The notes under the pieces: generated by a model
What the model was told of the DNA's origin: nothing
The model's input: the letters and a program-made list of their open reading frames with translations, nothing else
The model's database searches: none
Made by a program: the position numbers and the translations under genes
Shown here: one piece after another, positions 1 through 5,970 of the stretch
Layout: each line of letters starts with the position of its first letter
How positions within the stretch are numbered: the stretch's first letter is position 1
NCBI GenBank assembly: GCA_003501665.1
Contig: DNOQ01000227.1
Coordinates: 660 to 11,672 of the forward strand
DNA: 11,013 bases
Direction: 5' to 3'
Origin: Bacteroidales bacterium
GTDB taxonomy: Bacteria > Bacteroidota > Bacteroidia > Bacteroidales > VadinHA17

Positions 1-22
1 ACGTATTTAGTCAGCTTGTATC

Positions 23-217
23 TCACCAAACCATTATTTTCATTATCTTATTATTCAGGCGGTTGATATTCAATGTGAACACCGGCCAGCCGTAATTCTC
101 TGCTATCAGATGCTTAAAGACATCCATCTGCTTTTCATTTATATCAATCCACCGATCAACTTCCATTTGCTCATCGACATATTTTTTCAATTGATTTGCT
201 TGTTCTGGAGTTGCCAT
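23..217 (-). CDS. Hypothetical protein, 64 aa
   Basis: I do not recognise this protein. It is small, acidic in its first half (EQMEVDRWIDINEKQMD) and predicted mostly helical, ending in a short hydrophobic/basic tail (KIMKIMVW). I chose the ATG at 217, two bases after the primase-helicase stop (TGATCATG). A TTG at 223 would add only Met-Ile and overlap that stop. The tight spacing makes it the last visible gene of the replication cistron, and the 22 bases after its stop hold nothing I can interpret. No signal peptide, cysteine motif or clear membrane segment is visible. The gene is likely real because of its position and full-length open frame, but its function is unknown. Confidence 0.6.
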   Translation of the reverse strand: MATPEQANQLKKYVDEQMEVDRWIDINEKQMDVFKHLIAENYGWPVFTLNINRLNNKIMKIMVW

Positions 218-219
218 GA

Positions 220-1956
220 TCAAAAGTTTGGTATTGCATTATCGCCCAAATAATCTTCATTAAGGTCATCACGGGTTGGTTCGGTATAATTAATTACTTG
301 TTGTTTAATTGCCGTTGTAAGCCAATTGCCGGTATCAGGAATCACGGTGTAAAATCTTCCCGTTTCCTTGTCATACATCATTTTACTCATACCCTGGTGA
401 CCGAGATGTTTAAATTTAATCTTCGACCAATATAACCTAACGGTATCAACCATTGCATTATTACTATCCGTATCTCTATGTACAATAATTCCATAATCAG
501 TTTTATTATAAAAGTTGGCTGATCCTGAAATGTCATATAGCGACGGCACTTTTGTTTTATTTTCTCCGTCCTTTTCCATCTTCCGTGGGTGTGCTACCAA
601 AAACACCAACACATCATTAAACTTTGCAAAGTTGATGAGCTTATCCAGGAACCGGCTTATGTATTGCGTCTCACTATCCTTATATTGGTGGTCAAGTTTA
701 TTATAAGGATCAATCACAACTATTTTTACGCCCCTTGTTTTTACAAGCATCTTCGCATGGTCAATAATGTAGTCAACCGTAAAATTTTCCTCATTCATGA
801 TATAGAAGAAGTTCTCACGGATATACTCGAATGCCATATCAAATTCCGCTTCAGATGATGCACTTGACCGAAACCTTTTGCCAATTATTTTCTCATACAG
901 TTTACCATAATGATATTTTAAAGGATAATTTTCGGGAGTAAAAAATGCTGCTTTCCATTTCAACCGAAGATTCATTTTTGTTATCAGATAATCAACAAAT
1001 TCACTCTTTCCGGAGGAGGGTACGCCAGTGACAATAGCCAACCGGCCAGACTCCCACCGGATATAATCATCAAATGGTTCATCTAATCTGAAACCTGGAT
1101 CAACTCCGTTGTGAAACAGATCAACAATATCATTATACAAATGATCCACCATAACAATCCCCTTTGTCGGAATTGGTATCGCTTCTTTAATCGCATCCTG
1201 AAGTGCCGGTCCACCATAATCAATAAAATATTCATTTGCATCTTTGCAATCTTTAAAATTGACAAGCATACAACGATCAACGCCAAGCCTCCGGGCTAAT
1301 TCATCCCTCATCTCAACACCTTTTGTATCTTGATCAGTCGCCAAATAAATACGCTTAACATTATCAAAAAGGCTGTGATACGTGTCAAGGTATTCAAGTT
1401 TAATATTTGCCCCATTAGGAACCGAAATAACATTATCAAATCCACATTCAATAAAACTCAAGGCATCAATTTCACCTTCAACAATGATTATGTCCTCAAA
1501 CGCCAGAATTGTATCCTGATTGTAAAATATAAGTTCTGCTCCAGTATGTAACTTAAAGTTCTTTGGCAGTTCACGATATTTAATATTGATAAGTTTATCC
1601 TGAAAAAAATACGGAAAACAAACAACTTCTTTGTCGGTATAAATACGCATCTTAACAAGCGTCTTTTGTGAAATCATCCGCCCGGTGAACCACTTAACCG
1701 CCGCATCCGATAAGTTTGTTATGTTTTTCCATTCAGGAACGGCATATTGTTTAGCATCCGTTGGTCTATAAACATAAAAGGCAGCTCCACAATTATGGCA
1801 ATTGCCTGTATTCTTATCAATATTCCACGACAAACACTTATCGGTTTTTTTCTTACGTGTATGAGAACAATCGGGACAAGTGTATTTTTGTTCTACACCT
1901 CTACCATCAGGCGTAAATTCGTAGGTGTTATTTGTTATAGTTGATTTTATCTTCAT
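220..1956 (-). CDS. Bifunctional DNA primase-helicase (T7 gp4 / DnaB-type)
   Basis: This 578-aa protein has the full domain order of a phage primase-helicase. An N-terminal zinc-binding motif has Cys27, Cys30, Cys53 and Cys56 (CPDC...CHNC). A TOPRIM primase core follows, with VEGEIDA at 159-165 and ATDQD at 206-210, supplying the acidic metal-binding residues. The C-terminal RecA-like helicase has Walker A GVPSSGKS (311-318), Walker B KIVVIDP (411-417), a conserved histidine in VAHPRK (454-459) and a basic KIKFKHLG segment (512-519). The family synthesises RNA primers and unwinds DNA 5' to 3' as a ring at the fork. The length matches T7 gp4-like enzymes. The ATG overlaps the upstream stop as ATGA. 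All key residues appear intact, so it should be active in both roles. Confidence 0.95.
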   Translation of the reverse strand: MKIKSTITNNTYEFTPDGRGVEQKYTCPDCSHTRKKKTDKCLSWNIDKNTGNCHNCGAAFYVYRPTDAKQYAVPEWKNITNLSDAAVKWFTGRMISQKTLVKMRIYTDKEVVCFPYFFQDKLINIKYRELPKNFKLHTGAELIFYNQDTILAFEDIIIVEGEIDALSFIECGFDNVISVPNGANIKLEYLDTYHSLFDNVKRIYLATDQDTKGVEMRDELARRLGVDRCMLVNFKDCKDANEYFIDYGGPALQDAIKEAIPIPTKGIVMVDHLYNDIVDLFHNGVDPGFRLDEPFDDYIRWESGRLAIVTGVPSSGKSEFVDYLITKMNLRLKWKAAFFTPENYPLKYHYGKLYEKIIGKRFRSSASSEAEFDMAFEYIRENFFYIMNEENFTVDYIIDHAKMLVKTRGVKIVVIDPYNKLDHQYKDSETQYISRFLDKLINFAKFNDVLVFLVAHPRKMEKDGENKTKVPSLYDISGSANFYNKTDYGIIVHRDTDSNNAMVDTVRLYWSKIKFKHLGHQGMSKMMYDKETGRFYTVIPDTGNWLTTAIKQQVINYTEPTRDDLNEDYLGDNAIPNF

Positions 1957-2633
1957 GGCATTATCCTTTCAGATTGCTTTTTGTTTTCAGGCTTAAACCA
2001 AACCGACCTCATTTTTTGTTTCCAGTTTAAAACCGGAGATCCATGACTATCGAACCAATTTGCGTCATTGTAATAATGCCATCTGGTTTCACCAAAGTCA
2101 GGATTATAACCATTCTCATCAAAATAATTTCTGACTTCTTGTATTGTAGGTTTTTTAAACGGCGTTCTCTTCCTTTTTATTTCACTTACAATATCAATAT
2201 CATTGTCAATATCATTATCAGGGTTTTGGTTAACGTCTGAGTTATCTATATCCTTAACCAAAAGAGTAGGATTACCCCCTTTAGCCCCCGTTTCTCTCCT
2301 TATTTGCCTTGTTTTCTCATCTCTGACCATTCTTTTTGAAAATATTGCACCATCATCCCGGCGATAACAAACACCATCGGTTAACAACCTGGTTAACCAA
2401 ATATTTGTATTTTGGTTATCCAAACCAACCATCCTGATAATTTCGTCATCAGTATAAGGACGCCCATTAGGATTAATCATTACACCCCTCTCACTGCTCT
2501 CCCACATATAACAAAGCAAGTCAAACCATAATCCTCTATAATCAGGAGGTAATGCCCTTACCTCTGGACATTTTAACCAGTCACCGACATAAAACGGCAT
2601 ATATGGTAAGTCTCTTTTTTTATCTTTTGCCAT
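1953..2633 (-). CDS. DUF1376-like phage replication protein, possible helicase loader or initiator
   Basis: This 226-aa protein begins with a pattern typical of DUF1376-like phage proteins: MPFYVGDWL (12-20), then a winged-helix-like segment with LPPDYRGLWFDLLCYMW (28-44). RRETGAKGGNP (112-122), an Asp/Asn-rich linker (128-149) and a conserved C-terminal block (160-216) with NWFDSHGSPVLNWKQKMRSV follow. Such proteins usually sit beside phage helicases and are thought to act in initiation or helicase loading. That role is inferred here from its place directly upstream of the primase-helicase, sharing an ATGA overlap. I chose the ATG at 2633, one base after the nuclease stop (TAACATG). An ATG at 2654 would add seven residues (MIQEINN) and a 20-nt overlap. 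Confidence 0.75.
   Translation of the reverse strand: MAKDKKRDLPYMPFYVGDWLKCPEVRALPPDYRGLWFDLLCYMWESSERGVMINPNGRPYTDDEIIRMVGLDNQNTNIWLTRLLTDGVCYRRDDGAIFSKRMVRDEKTRQIRRETGAKGGNPTLLVKDIDNSDVNQNPDNDIDNDIDIVSEIKRKRTPFKKPTIQEVRNYFDENGYNPDFGETRWHYYNDANWFDSHGSPVLNWKQKMRSVWFKPENKKQSERIMP
2189..2220 (-). repeat. Short Asp/Asn-coding microrepeat
   Basis: Near-repeats of ATATCA / ATTGTCA / ATTATCA encode the Asp/Asn/Ile-rich linker (residues about 140-149) of the DUF1376-like protein. The repeat lies between its N- and C-terminal conserved blocks, so changes in copy number would change linker length without breaking either domain. It could be simple low-complexity drift. Confidence 0.5.
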
Positions 2634-2634
2634 G

Positions 2635-3264
2635 TTATTTATTTCTTGGATCATAAAATTGAAACCTGAAATTACGCGCTACCTCTGCCGCATGACTAAT
2701 TGCATGGTTTTTCCAGTCTATTGGAGCATTACACTTTGGACAGTAATAATAGTTACCCTCATCAAAATCTACTTTTATAGTATTACAATCTTTGCAATAC
2801 ATAAATACCATATAATTATCCCACCATGGCTGTAGCTGAATATTCTTATTCTCTCCATTCCAAAGATGAATATTAACAACTGCCTCAAGCGGATCACCAA
2901 CAAATAATATAAGAGGCATTTTCATTGAGGATAATATTCTTTCTTCATATAGGTGATCAGTTATATATGAGAAGGGTTTAATTTCAAAATACACACCTGG
3001 TCCTCGTTTCTTATAGGTAGCCCCAACACCATCAAAATCTCCGGGTTCTATAATTTCTAAACCCTCCCTTAATATTGCATCAGGCAAAAAGAAGTCAGGT
3101 GTATATTGCGATCCGTCCTTACAAGTAAATTGTTCCGGCTCATAGTTCCACTTAATTTTCATCAAATCAAAAAATACAGCCCATTTAGCTTCAAGTTTTG
3201 ACCTAAAATAATAGTTGTTATACCAAGTTGGTTTCGGGCGTGTAACTAATTCTTCTGCATCCAT
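2635..3264 (-). CDS. PD-(D/E)XK nuclease-like protein with C-terminal zinc ribbon
   Basis: From the ATG at 3264 this is a 209-aa protein. The N-terminal half fits a PD-(D/E)XK nuclease fold: FRSKLEAKW (20-28, Glu25), YTPDFFLP (54-61, Asp57) and VYFEIKP (91-97, Glu94-Ile-Lys96), in the right order and spacing. The C-terminal half carries a CxxC...CxxC zinc ribbon (Cys157, Cys160, Cys175, Cys178). Related phage proteins are usually annotated as endonuclease-like; the substrate is unknown. An upstream in-frame ATG at 3306 would add MWFFFCPGAFYFII, but those codons are the arm and U-tract of the leader hairpin, so I prefer 3264. No Shine-Dalgarno sequence precedes it. It opens the operon with the two replication genes. 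Confidence 0.75.
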   Translation of the reverse strand: MDAEELVTRPKPTWYNNYYFRSKLEAKWAVFFDLMKIKWNYEPEQFTCKDGSQYTPDFFLPDAILREGLEIIEPGDFDGVGATYKKRGPGVYFEIKPFSYITDHLYEERILSSMKMPLILFVGDPLEAVVNIHLWNGENKNIQLQPWWDNYMVFMYCKDCNTIKVDFDEGNYYYCPKCNAPIDWKNHAISHAAEVARNFRFQFYDPRNK

Positions 3265-3398
3265 AATTATAAAATAAAAAGCCCCCGGACAAAAGAAAAA
3301 CCACATCAGGAAAGCGTAACCAAACCCTCTGTGGTATCTTCCGCCCGGAGGCAGTATTATTAAACGAAGTTAAACCTGTTTTCATTTGTTACGCTTTT
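3265..3398 (-). promoter_or_regulatory. Structured 5' leader / candidate regulatory RNA
   Basis: About 134 nt of gene-free transcript lies between the predicted start site (about 3398) and the nuclease ATG. Its 5' end, AAAGCGTAAC (3397-3388), is perfectly complementary to GTTACGCTTT (3320-3311), which lies in the loop of the downstream terminator-like hairpin. The two stems interleave (arm order P1, T, P1', T'), so they form either an H-type pseudoknot or alternative structures, as in attenuators and riboswitches. I do not recognise it as a known RNA class. It could also end at the U-tract as an independent small RNA of about 120-130 nt. Confidence 0.5.
3271..3352 (-). terminator. GC-rich stem plus U-tract, attenuator-like
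   Basis: On the minus strand GCCTCCGGGC (3352-3343) can pair with GTCCGGGGGC (3290-3281) over 10 bp including two G-U pairs. TTTTTATTTT follows immediately (3280-3271). The 52-nt interior carries a nested 6-bp stem, ACCACA (3335-3330) with TGTGGT (3305-3300). The stem and U-run look like an intrinsic terminator, but the stem ends only 16 nt before the nuclease start codon, so it may attenuate transcription rather than end an operon. Confidence 0.55.
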
Positions 3399-3404
3399 CG
3401 ACTA

Positions 3405-3435
3405 CAAATATAACAACTTATTTTTTACTTCGCAA
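3405..3435 (-). promoter_or_regulatory. Bacteroidota-type promoter (TTG-N20-TAnnTTTG)
   Basis: On the minus strand TTG (3435-3433), a 20-nt spacer and TATATTTG (3412-3405) match the -33/-7 consensus of the Bacteroidota primary sigma factor. Transcription would begin around 3398, exactly at the 5' arm of the leader stem. The -33 element lies in the last codons of the upstream gene and the -7 element just beyond its stop. This is the best promoter in the window and would drive the nuclease, DUF1376-like protein and primase-helicase. Confidence 0.65.
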
Positions 3436-3777
3436 CTTTTTTGCAGGTTTATATTCACTTAAATCAAAATAATAATGGCCACCGACACGCCACATTACAT
3501 ACCTCATTTCAAAATAGGTGAGATACATATTGCTTAATATAACATCAATGATTTCTTCATTACCACTCCAGCCGCCAGTATGCAATTCAAGTTTTCTTTT
3601 ACCCTTGTATTTACGATGCAAAACAAAACCCCAGTCATCAAAGTACCATCCATTTCTAAGTATGGTATCAACAAACTCAAAAACTGGCATCTGTTTTGGC
3701 TCATAATCTCTTATAAACTCAAGGTATTCATCAGTAGGATATCCGCCTATATCAAGAAGCGTGTCAGGTACGTTCAT
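3418..3777 (-). CDS. Conserved phage protein of unknown function, 119 aa
   Basis: No function can be assigned. The sequence has the look of a family I recall in many phages: a Trp-rich middle (ILRNGWYFDDWGFVLH, 39-54), the block LELHTGGWSGNE (63-74) and a C-terminal GGHYYFDL (99-106). The HTGGWSGNE and GGHYYF motifs are strongly patterned and probably structural. The tail is basic (KPAKKLRSKK). The ATG at 3777 follows an A-rich stretch (AAAAAGAA) and lies 21 nt after the methyltransferase stop. It closes the long upstream gene run: its stop lies against the promoter and structured leader, so it probably ends one transcription unit. Confidence 0.7.
   Translation of the reverse strand: MNVPDTLLDIGGYPTDEYLEFIRDYEPKQMPVFEFVDTILRNGWYFDDWGFVLHRKYKGKRKLELHTGGWSGNEEIIDVILSNMYLTYFEMRYVMWRVGGHYYFDLSEYKPAKKLRSKK
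3439..3452 (-). repeat. 14-bp direct repeat, copy A (with 3789-3802)
   Basis: TTTTGCAGGTTTAT (plus strand) occurs exactly at 3439-3452 and 3789-3802. Copy A encodes the KPAK part of the C-terminus of the 119-aa protein. Copy B lies at and just after the methyltransferase stop, where in a shifted frame it also reads NKPAKRKKK-stop. The two ends of the 119-aa gene are therefore flanked by near-identical sequence. Confidence 0.6.
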
Positions 3778-3788
3778 TTCTTTTTACG

Positions 3789-3802
3789 TTTTGCAGGTTT
3801 AT
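3789..3802 (-). repeat. 14-bp direct repeat, copy B (with 3439-3452)
   Basis: This is the second copy of TTTTGCAGGTTTAT, overlapping the methyltransferase stop codon and the start of the spacer. A TTTTTAC string lies next to each copy as well (3422-3428 and 3781-3787), with a different gap length. It may be a remnant of a local duplication or of acquisition of the intervening gene. Confidence 0.6.
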
Positions 3803-4692
3803 TTACCACCGGCTTTCTGAAATACTAATACGTTCTGGTGTATCTTTGTTAGTTTCTTACCCCCATCAAATATTTTGGACGCTCTCATACTTGCAGTCCC
3901 CACAACGTTTAACAATATTGCATCGTTATATAGTTTTGCCCCGTTTCTTCTGAAGGCAGCCTTTGTTTCTCCGGGGAAATCGTAATAATATCCTTCCTTA
4001 TCCCTAATATCCCCTACGACAAAACAGGCATACCCCCCGTATTTTAATAGTTTAAGTGAATACTTAATAATAGTTCCATATTTAAATAAAAAGTCATCCC
4101 ATTTCATATTTGACAGGTCATTAGGCATATCCGAATAAATCTCAAGATTAAAATAGGGAGGGCATGAAATTATAAAATCAAATTGTTTATCCATGCCTTC
4201 CAAAATCAATTCACTGTCCCCACAAAACCATTCAGGCACATTATTGGGAATTATAGTATGGCCTTGCTCAATATTAGATAATACTTGCTCTTCTCGCAAT
4301 TCAATTCCCGTATATTTATAGCCCAAATAATTAGCGACAATTCCACGAACAGAACCTCCGGCAAAGGGATCAAGAATAGTTCCGCCATCAGGACAAAACC
4401 AACGATACATTAATTCAGTTAATACGGGGTCAAATATACTGGTGCTTTGTTCGTCTGTATGATCTCGTTTACCTTCCTTTACTCTATAATAATCAAATTT
4501 ACTTGCGGCTCCTGTATATGTCAATTCATCATTTCTACCTACCTCTGATTTTATTCCCTTACTAATCCATGCCCGTTTACGCCCTTGCCAATTTCCGCCT
4601 TTAGTATCTAATACACTAAACGGAGGTTCGATATACTTATCTCTCAGAAGTACATCCTCAATTATTTCATTACCGAATAAGTCTTTTGCCAT
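3799..4692 (-). CDS. Phage DNA methyltransferase (N6-adenine or N4-cytosine type)
   Basis: This 297-aa protein shows SAM-dependent amino-methyltransferase motifs. Motif I is ILDPFAGGS (106-114), an acidic motif II residue lies in GIELRE (129-134), a motif III-like FCGDSEL is at 156-162 and the catalytic motif IV is SCPPYF (176-181). These enzymes methylate the exocyclic amine of adenine or cytosine. The cysteine form of motif IV (CPPYFNLEIYSD, where DPPY, NPPY or SPPY is more usual) matches phage-encoded modification methylases as I recall them. The target sequence cannot be read. No cognate restriction enzyme is adjacent, so self-protection or an orphan role is likely. The ATG at 4692 lies inside the end of the 35-aa gene (23-nt overlap). 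A frame-shifted KPAKRKKK reading follows its stop. Confidence 0.88.
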   Translation of the reverse strand: MAKDLFGNEIIEDVLLRDKYIEPPFSVLDTKGGNWQGRKRAWISKGIKSEVGRNDELTYTGAASKFDYYRVKEGKRDHTDEQSTSIFDPVLTELMYRWFCPDGGTILDPFAGGSVRGIVANYLGYKYTGIELREEQVLSNIEQGHTIIPNNVPEWFCGDSELILEGMDKQFDFIISCPPYFNLEIYSDMPNDLSNMKWDDFLFKYGTIIKYSLKLLKYGGYACFVVGDIRDKEGYYYDFPGETKAAFRRNGAKLYNDAILLNVVGTASMRASKIFDGGKKLTKIHQNVLVFQKAGGK

Positions 4693-4777
4693 TTTGTTTG
4701 TTTTTAGATTTAACCTTTTTATCCGTCACCGGCTTAATTATCCCGGCCAGCAGGTTGAACAGTTCTTTAGGGGTCAT
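4670..4777 (-). CDS. Very small basic protein, 35 aa
   Basis: This reading frame runs MTPKELFNLLAGIIKPV and then a very basic stretch (TDKKVKSKNKQNGKRLIR). It shares an ATGA overlap with the upstream 54-aa gene and overlaps the methyltransferase start by 23 nt. The N-terminal half could be a short amphipathic helix. The case for a real gene is the exact 4-nt junction, the continuous frame filling the gap, and translational coupling to the methyltransferase. I do not recognise a family. It might be only a leader peptide for methyltransferase translation. Confidence 0.5.
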   Translation of the reverse strand: MTPKELFNLLAGIIKPVTDKKVKSKNKQNGKRLIR

Positions 4778-4938
4778 AATTCAATTATTAATTTTGTGTG
4801 TATCTTCAAAACAAACTCACGGCATCCGCGACCAACATGAATAAAATACCCGTTGTCAAACTCTTCAAGGACTTCATAAGTTCCTCCATTGCGGAGGCTT
4901 GTTTTGTCAATTACCTTGACCATTTTAATTTTCTTCAT
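4774..4938 (-). CDS. Small protein, 54 aa, SH3-like in appearance
   Basis: This frame starts MKKIKMVKVIDKTSLRNGG and continues with TYEVLEEFDNGYFIHVGRG. It resembles many short phage proteins with an alternating hydrophobic pattern (TYEVLEE, GYFIHV, EFVLKIHTKLIIEL) suggesting a small beta barrel. It is joined on both sides by ATGA overlaps, with the NinB-like gene upstream and the 35-aa gene downstream. That is strong evidence it is translated, and it explains what would otherwise be a 240-nt gap. Function is unknown. No catalytic motif is visible; one cysteine (residue 39) is present. Confidence 0.7.
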   Translation of the reverse strand: MKKIKMVKVIDKTSLRNGGTYEVLEEFDNGYFIHVGRGCREFVLKIHTKLIIEL

Positions 4939-5375
4939 AGCTTCATTGTTAATTGTGTCTCAGGCTCAGGGATGTGTACGTTAAAATATTCAGCACAATG
5001 ATCACGCACCTGGTTAATATAAACCATCATATCAGTCGTGGTCATCTCTCTTTTGAATGCCGGTACTTTTATTATCTCTGCCGTGTCACGGTTGACGATC
5101 TCACGGTTGGCAAACATCGACTTGCACCATGCATCCACTTCGGTAACGCTTGTCAACTGATCCCACCCGGCATCAATAGCAGCCTGTAAGAACATCGGAT
5201 AAACTGCACCGAAAAGATAACCCAGTTGTGAAGTGCTTTTGTTCTTGCGGTACTTCTCGACTGTCAGCGTGTAGTTCCCTTTCGGCAAAGAGCGGAGGTC
5301 TTCCTCCATCACCTTGCGGTTTATGATGTGGAAAACATCTCCCTCTTTTCGTGCCTTGTAAACTAACTTTTTCAC
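4935..5375 (-). CDS. NinB-like recombination protein (lambda Orf family), tentative
   Basis: This 146-aa protein has features in the order seen in NinB/Orf proteins. A beta-rich N-terminus leads to a basic KYRKNKSTSQLGYLFGAVYP block (41-60), comparable to the Arg/Ser/Gln-rich motif of NinB. A variable middle with VNRDTAEIIKVPAFK (94-108) follows, then MTTTDMMVYINQVRDHCAEY (111-130), which matches the final helices. Lambda Orf binds SSB-coated single-stranded DNA as a recombination mediator. Location two genes after SSB and three after the exonuclease fits that role. The start is GTG at 5375, in a GTGA overlap with the upstream stop; the next in-frame Met is residue 23, too late. The family call rests on pattern only and may be wrong. 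Confidence 0.6.
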   Translation of the reverse strand: MKKLVYKARKEGDVFHIINRKVMEEDLRSLPKGNYTLTVEKYRKNKSTSQLGYLFGAVYPMFLQAAIDAGWDQLTSVTEVDAWCKSMFANREIVNRDTAEIIKVPAFKREMTTTDMMVYINQVRDHCAEYFNVHIPEPETQLTMKL

Positions 5376-5590
5376 TTCACCTTGCCTTCACCTTTGTACA
5401 ACTCATACCGGCTGCGCTTCGTCTCCAAATCCTCGCGTGACTTGAAGTAGTAAGTTATCCGCAGTCTCGGAATAGTTAAACTCACCTTGCCTTTTATGTC
5501 TCCACACTTGCAGAGCTTACGGGCAATGTCCTTGTCTACTATGGCCTTTTCCCTATCGGTGAACTGTGCCGGGTCGTCGAGGTTCTTCAT
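5372..5590 (-). CDS. Hypothetical protein, 72 aa, in the recombination cluster
   Basis: I do not recognise this protein. The N-terminal half is charged and helical (PAQFTDREKAIVDKDIARK). A CKCG motif (27-30) could bind metal only with a partner, since there are no other cysteines. The C-terminal half is basic with beta character (VSLTIPRLRITYYFKSRE) and ends in a Lys-rich tail. I chose the ATG at 5590 because it makes an ATGA overlap with the SSB stop; a GTG at 5596 would add two residues. It sits between SSB and the NinB-like gene with 4-nt overlaps on both sides, so it is probably a co-translated accessory DNA-processing protein. Confidence 0.65.
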   Translation of the reverse strand: MKNLDDPAQFTDREKAIVDKDIARKLCKCGDIKGKVSLTIPRLRITYYFKSREDLETKRSRYELYKGEGKVK

Positions 5591-5970
5591 CGCCACGGGA
5601 GATCATCCTCGGCCTGTGGGTCGGGGCGGGTTGCAACGTCGTCGTCAACATCACTCGGCTTCTTGCTGAGCATTTGAATATTGTTAGCAATGATCTCAGT
5701 GTAATAATGAGTATTGCCGTCTTTGTCGTCGTACTTGCCGTAGTTGATCTTACCGTCGATGTAGAGCATCATACCCTTTTTAACGTACTTCTCAACTATC
5801 TCAGCGAGTTTATCCCATACGACAATAGAGTGCCATGAGGTTATAGCCTCGGCATCTTTGCGTTTTTCAGAGGTGGCAAGTGAAAATTTTGCGACCTTCT
5901 TATTAGTTGCGGTTGTTCTTACATCGGGGTCTTTTCCGACGTTCCCGATTAAAATTGCCTTGTTTATCAT
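5587..5970 (-). CDS. ssb: Single-stranded DNA-binding protein
   Basis: This 127-aa protein is a classic bacterial-type SSB. An OB-fold covers residues 1 to about 105, with INKAILIGNVGKDPDVRTT (2-20), AKFSLATSE (27-35), the WHSIVVWDKLAEIV segment (46-59), and the conserved YIDGKINYGKYDDKDG and YTEIIANNIQML strands. A short acidic linker and tail follow. The tail ends DDLPWR (122-127) rather than the usual DDIPF, so Trp replaces the terminal Phe and a basic residue caps the end. It should coat single-stranded DNA at phage forks and recombination intermediates. The ATG at 5970 overlaps the exonuclease stop as ATGA, and its own stop overlaps the 72-aa gene the same way. Confidence 0.95.
   Translation of the reverse strand: MINKAILIGNVGKDPDVRTTATNKKVAKFSLATSEKRKDAEAITSWHSIVVWDKLAEIVEKYVKKGMMLYIDGKINYGKYDDKDGNTHYYTEIIANNIQMLSKKPSDVDDDVATRPDPQAEDDLPWR

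Noticed and set aside
2635..3306. Longer nuclease start at 3306 adding MWFFFCPGAFYFII
   Set aside because: The extra codons are the hairpin arm and U-tract of the leader and make an odd hydrophobic stretch not expected before this fold; the ATG at 3264 precedes the first plausible residues.
4494..4524. TTG-N20-TAAATTTG promoter match inside the methyltransferase gene
   Set aside because: It lies mid-gene and far from the next start; a match of this kind is expected by chance in several kilobases of AT-rich coding sequence.
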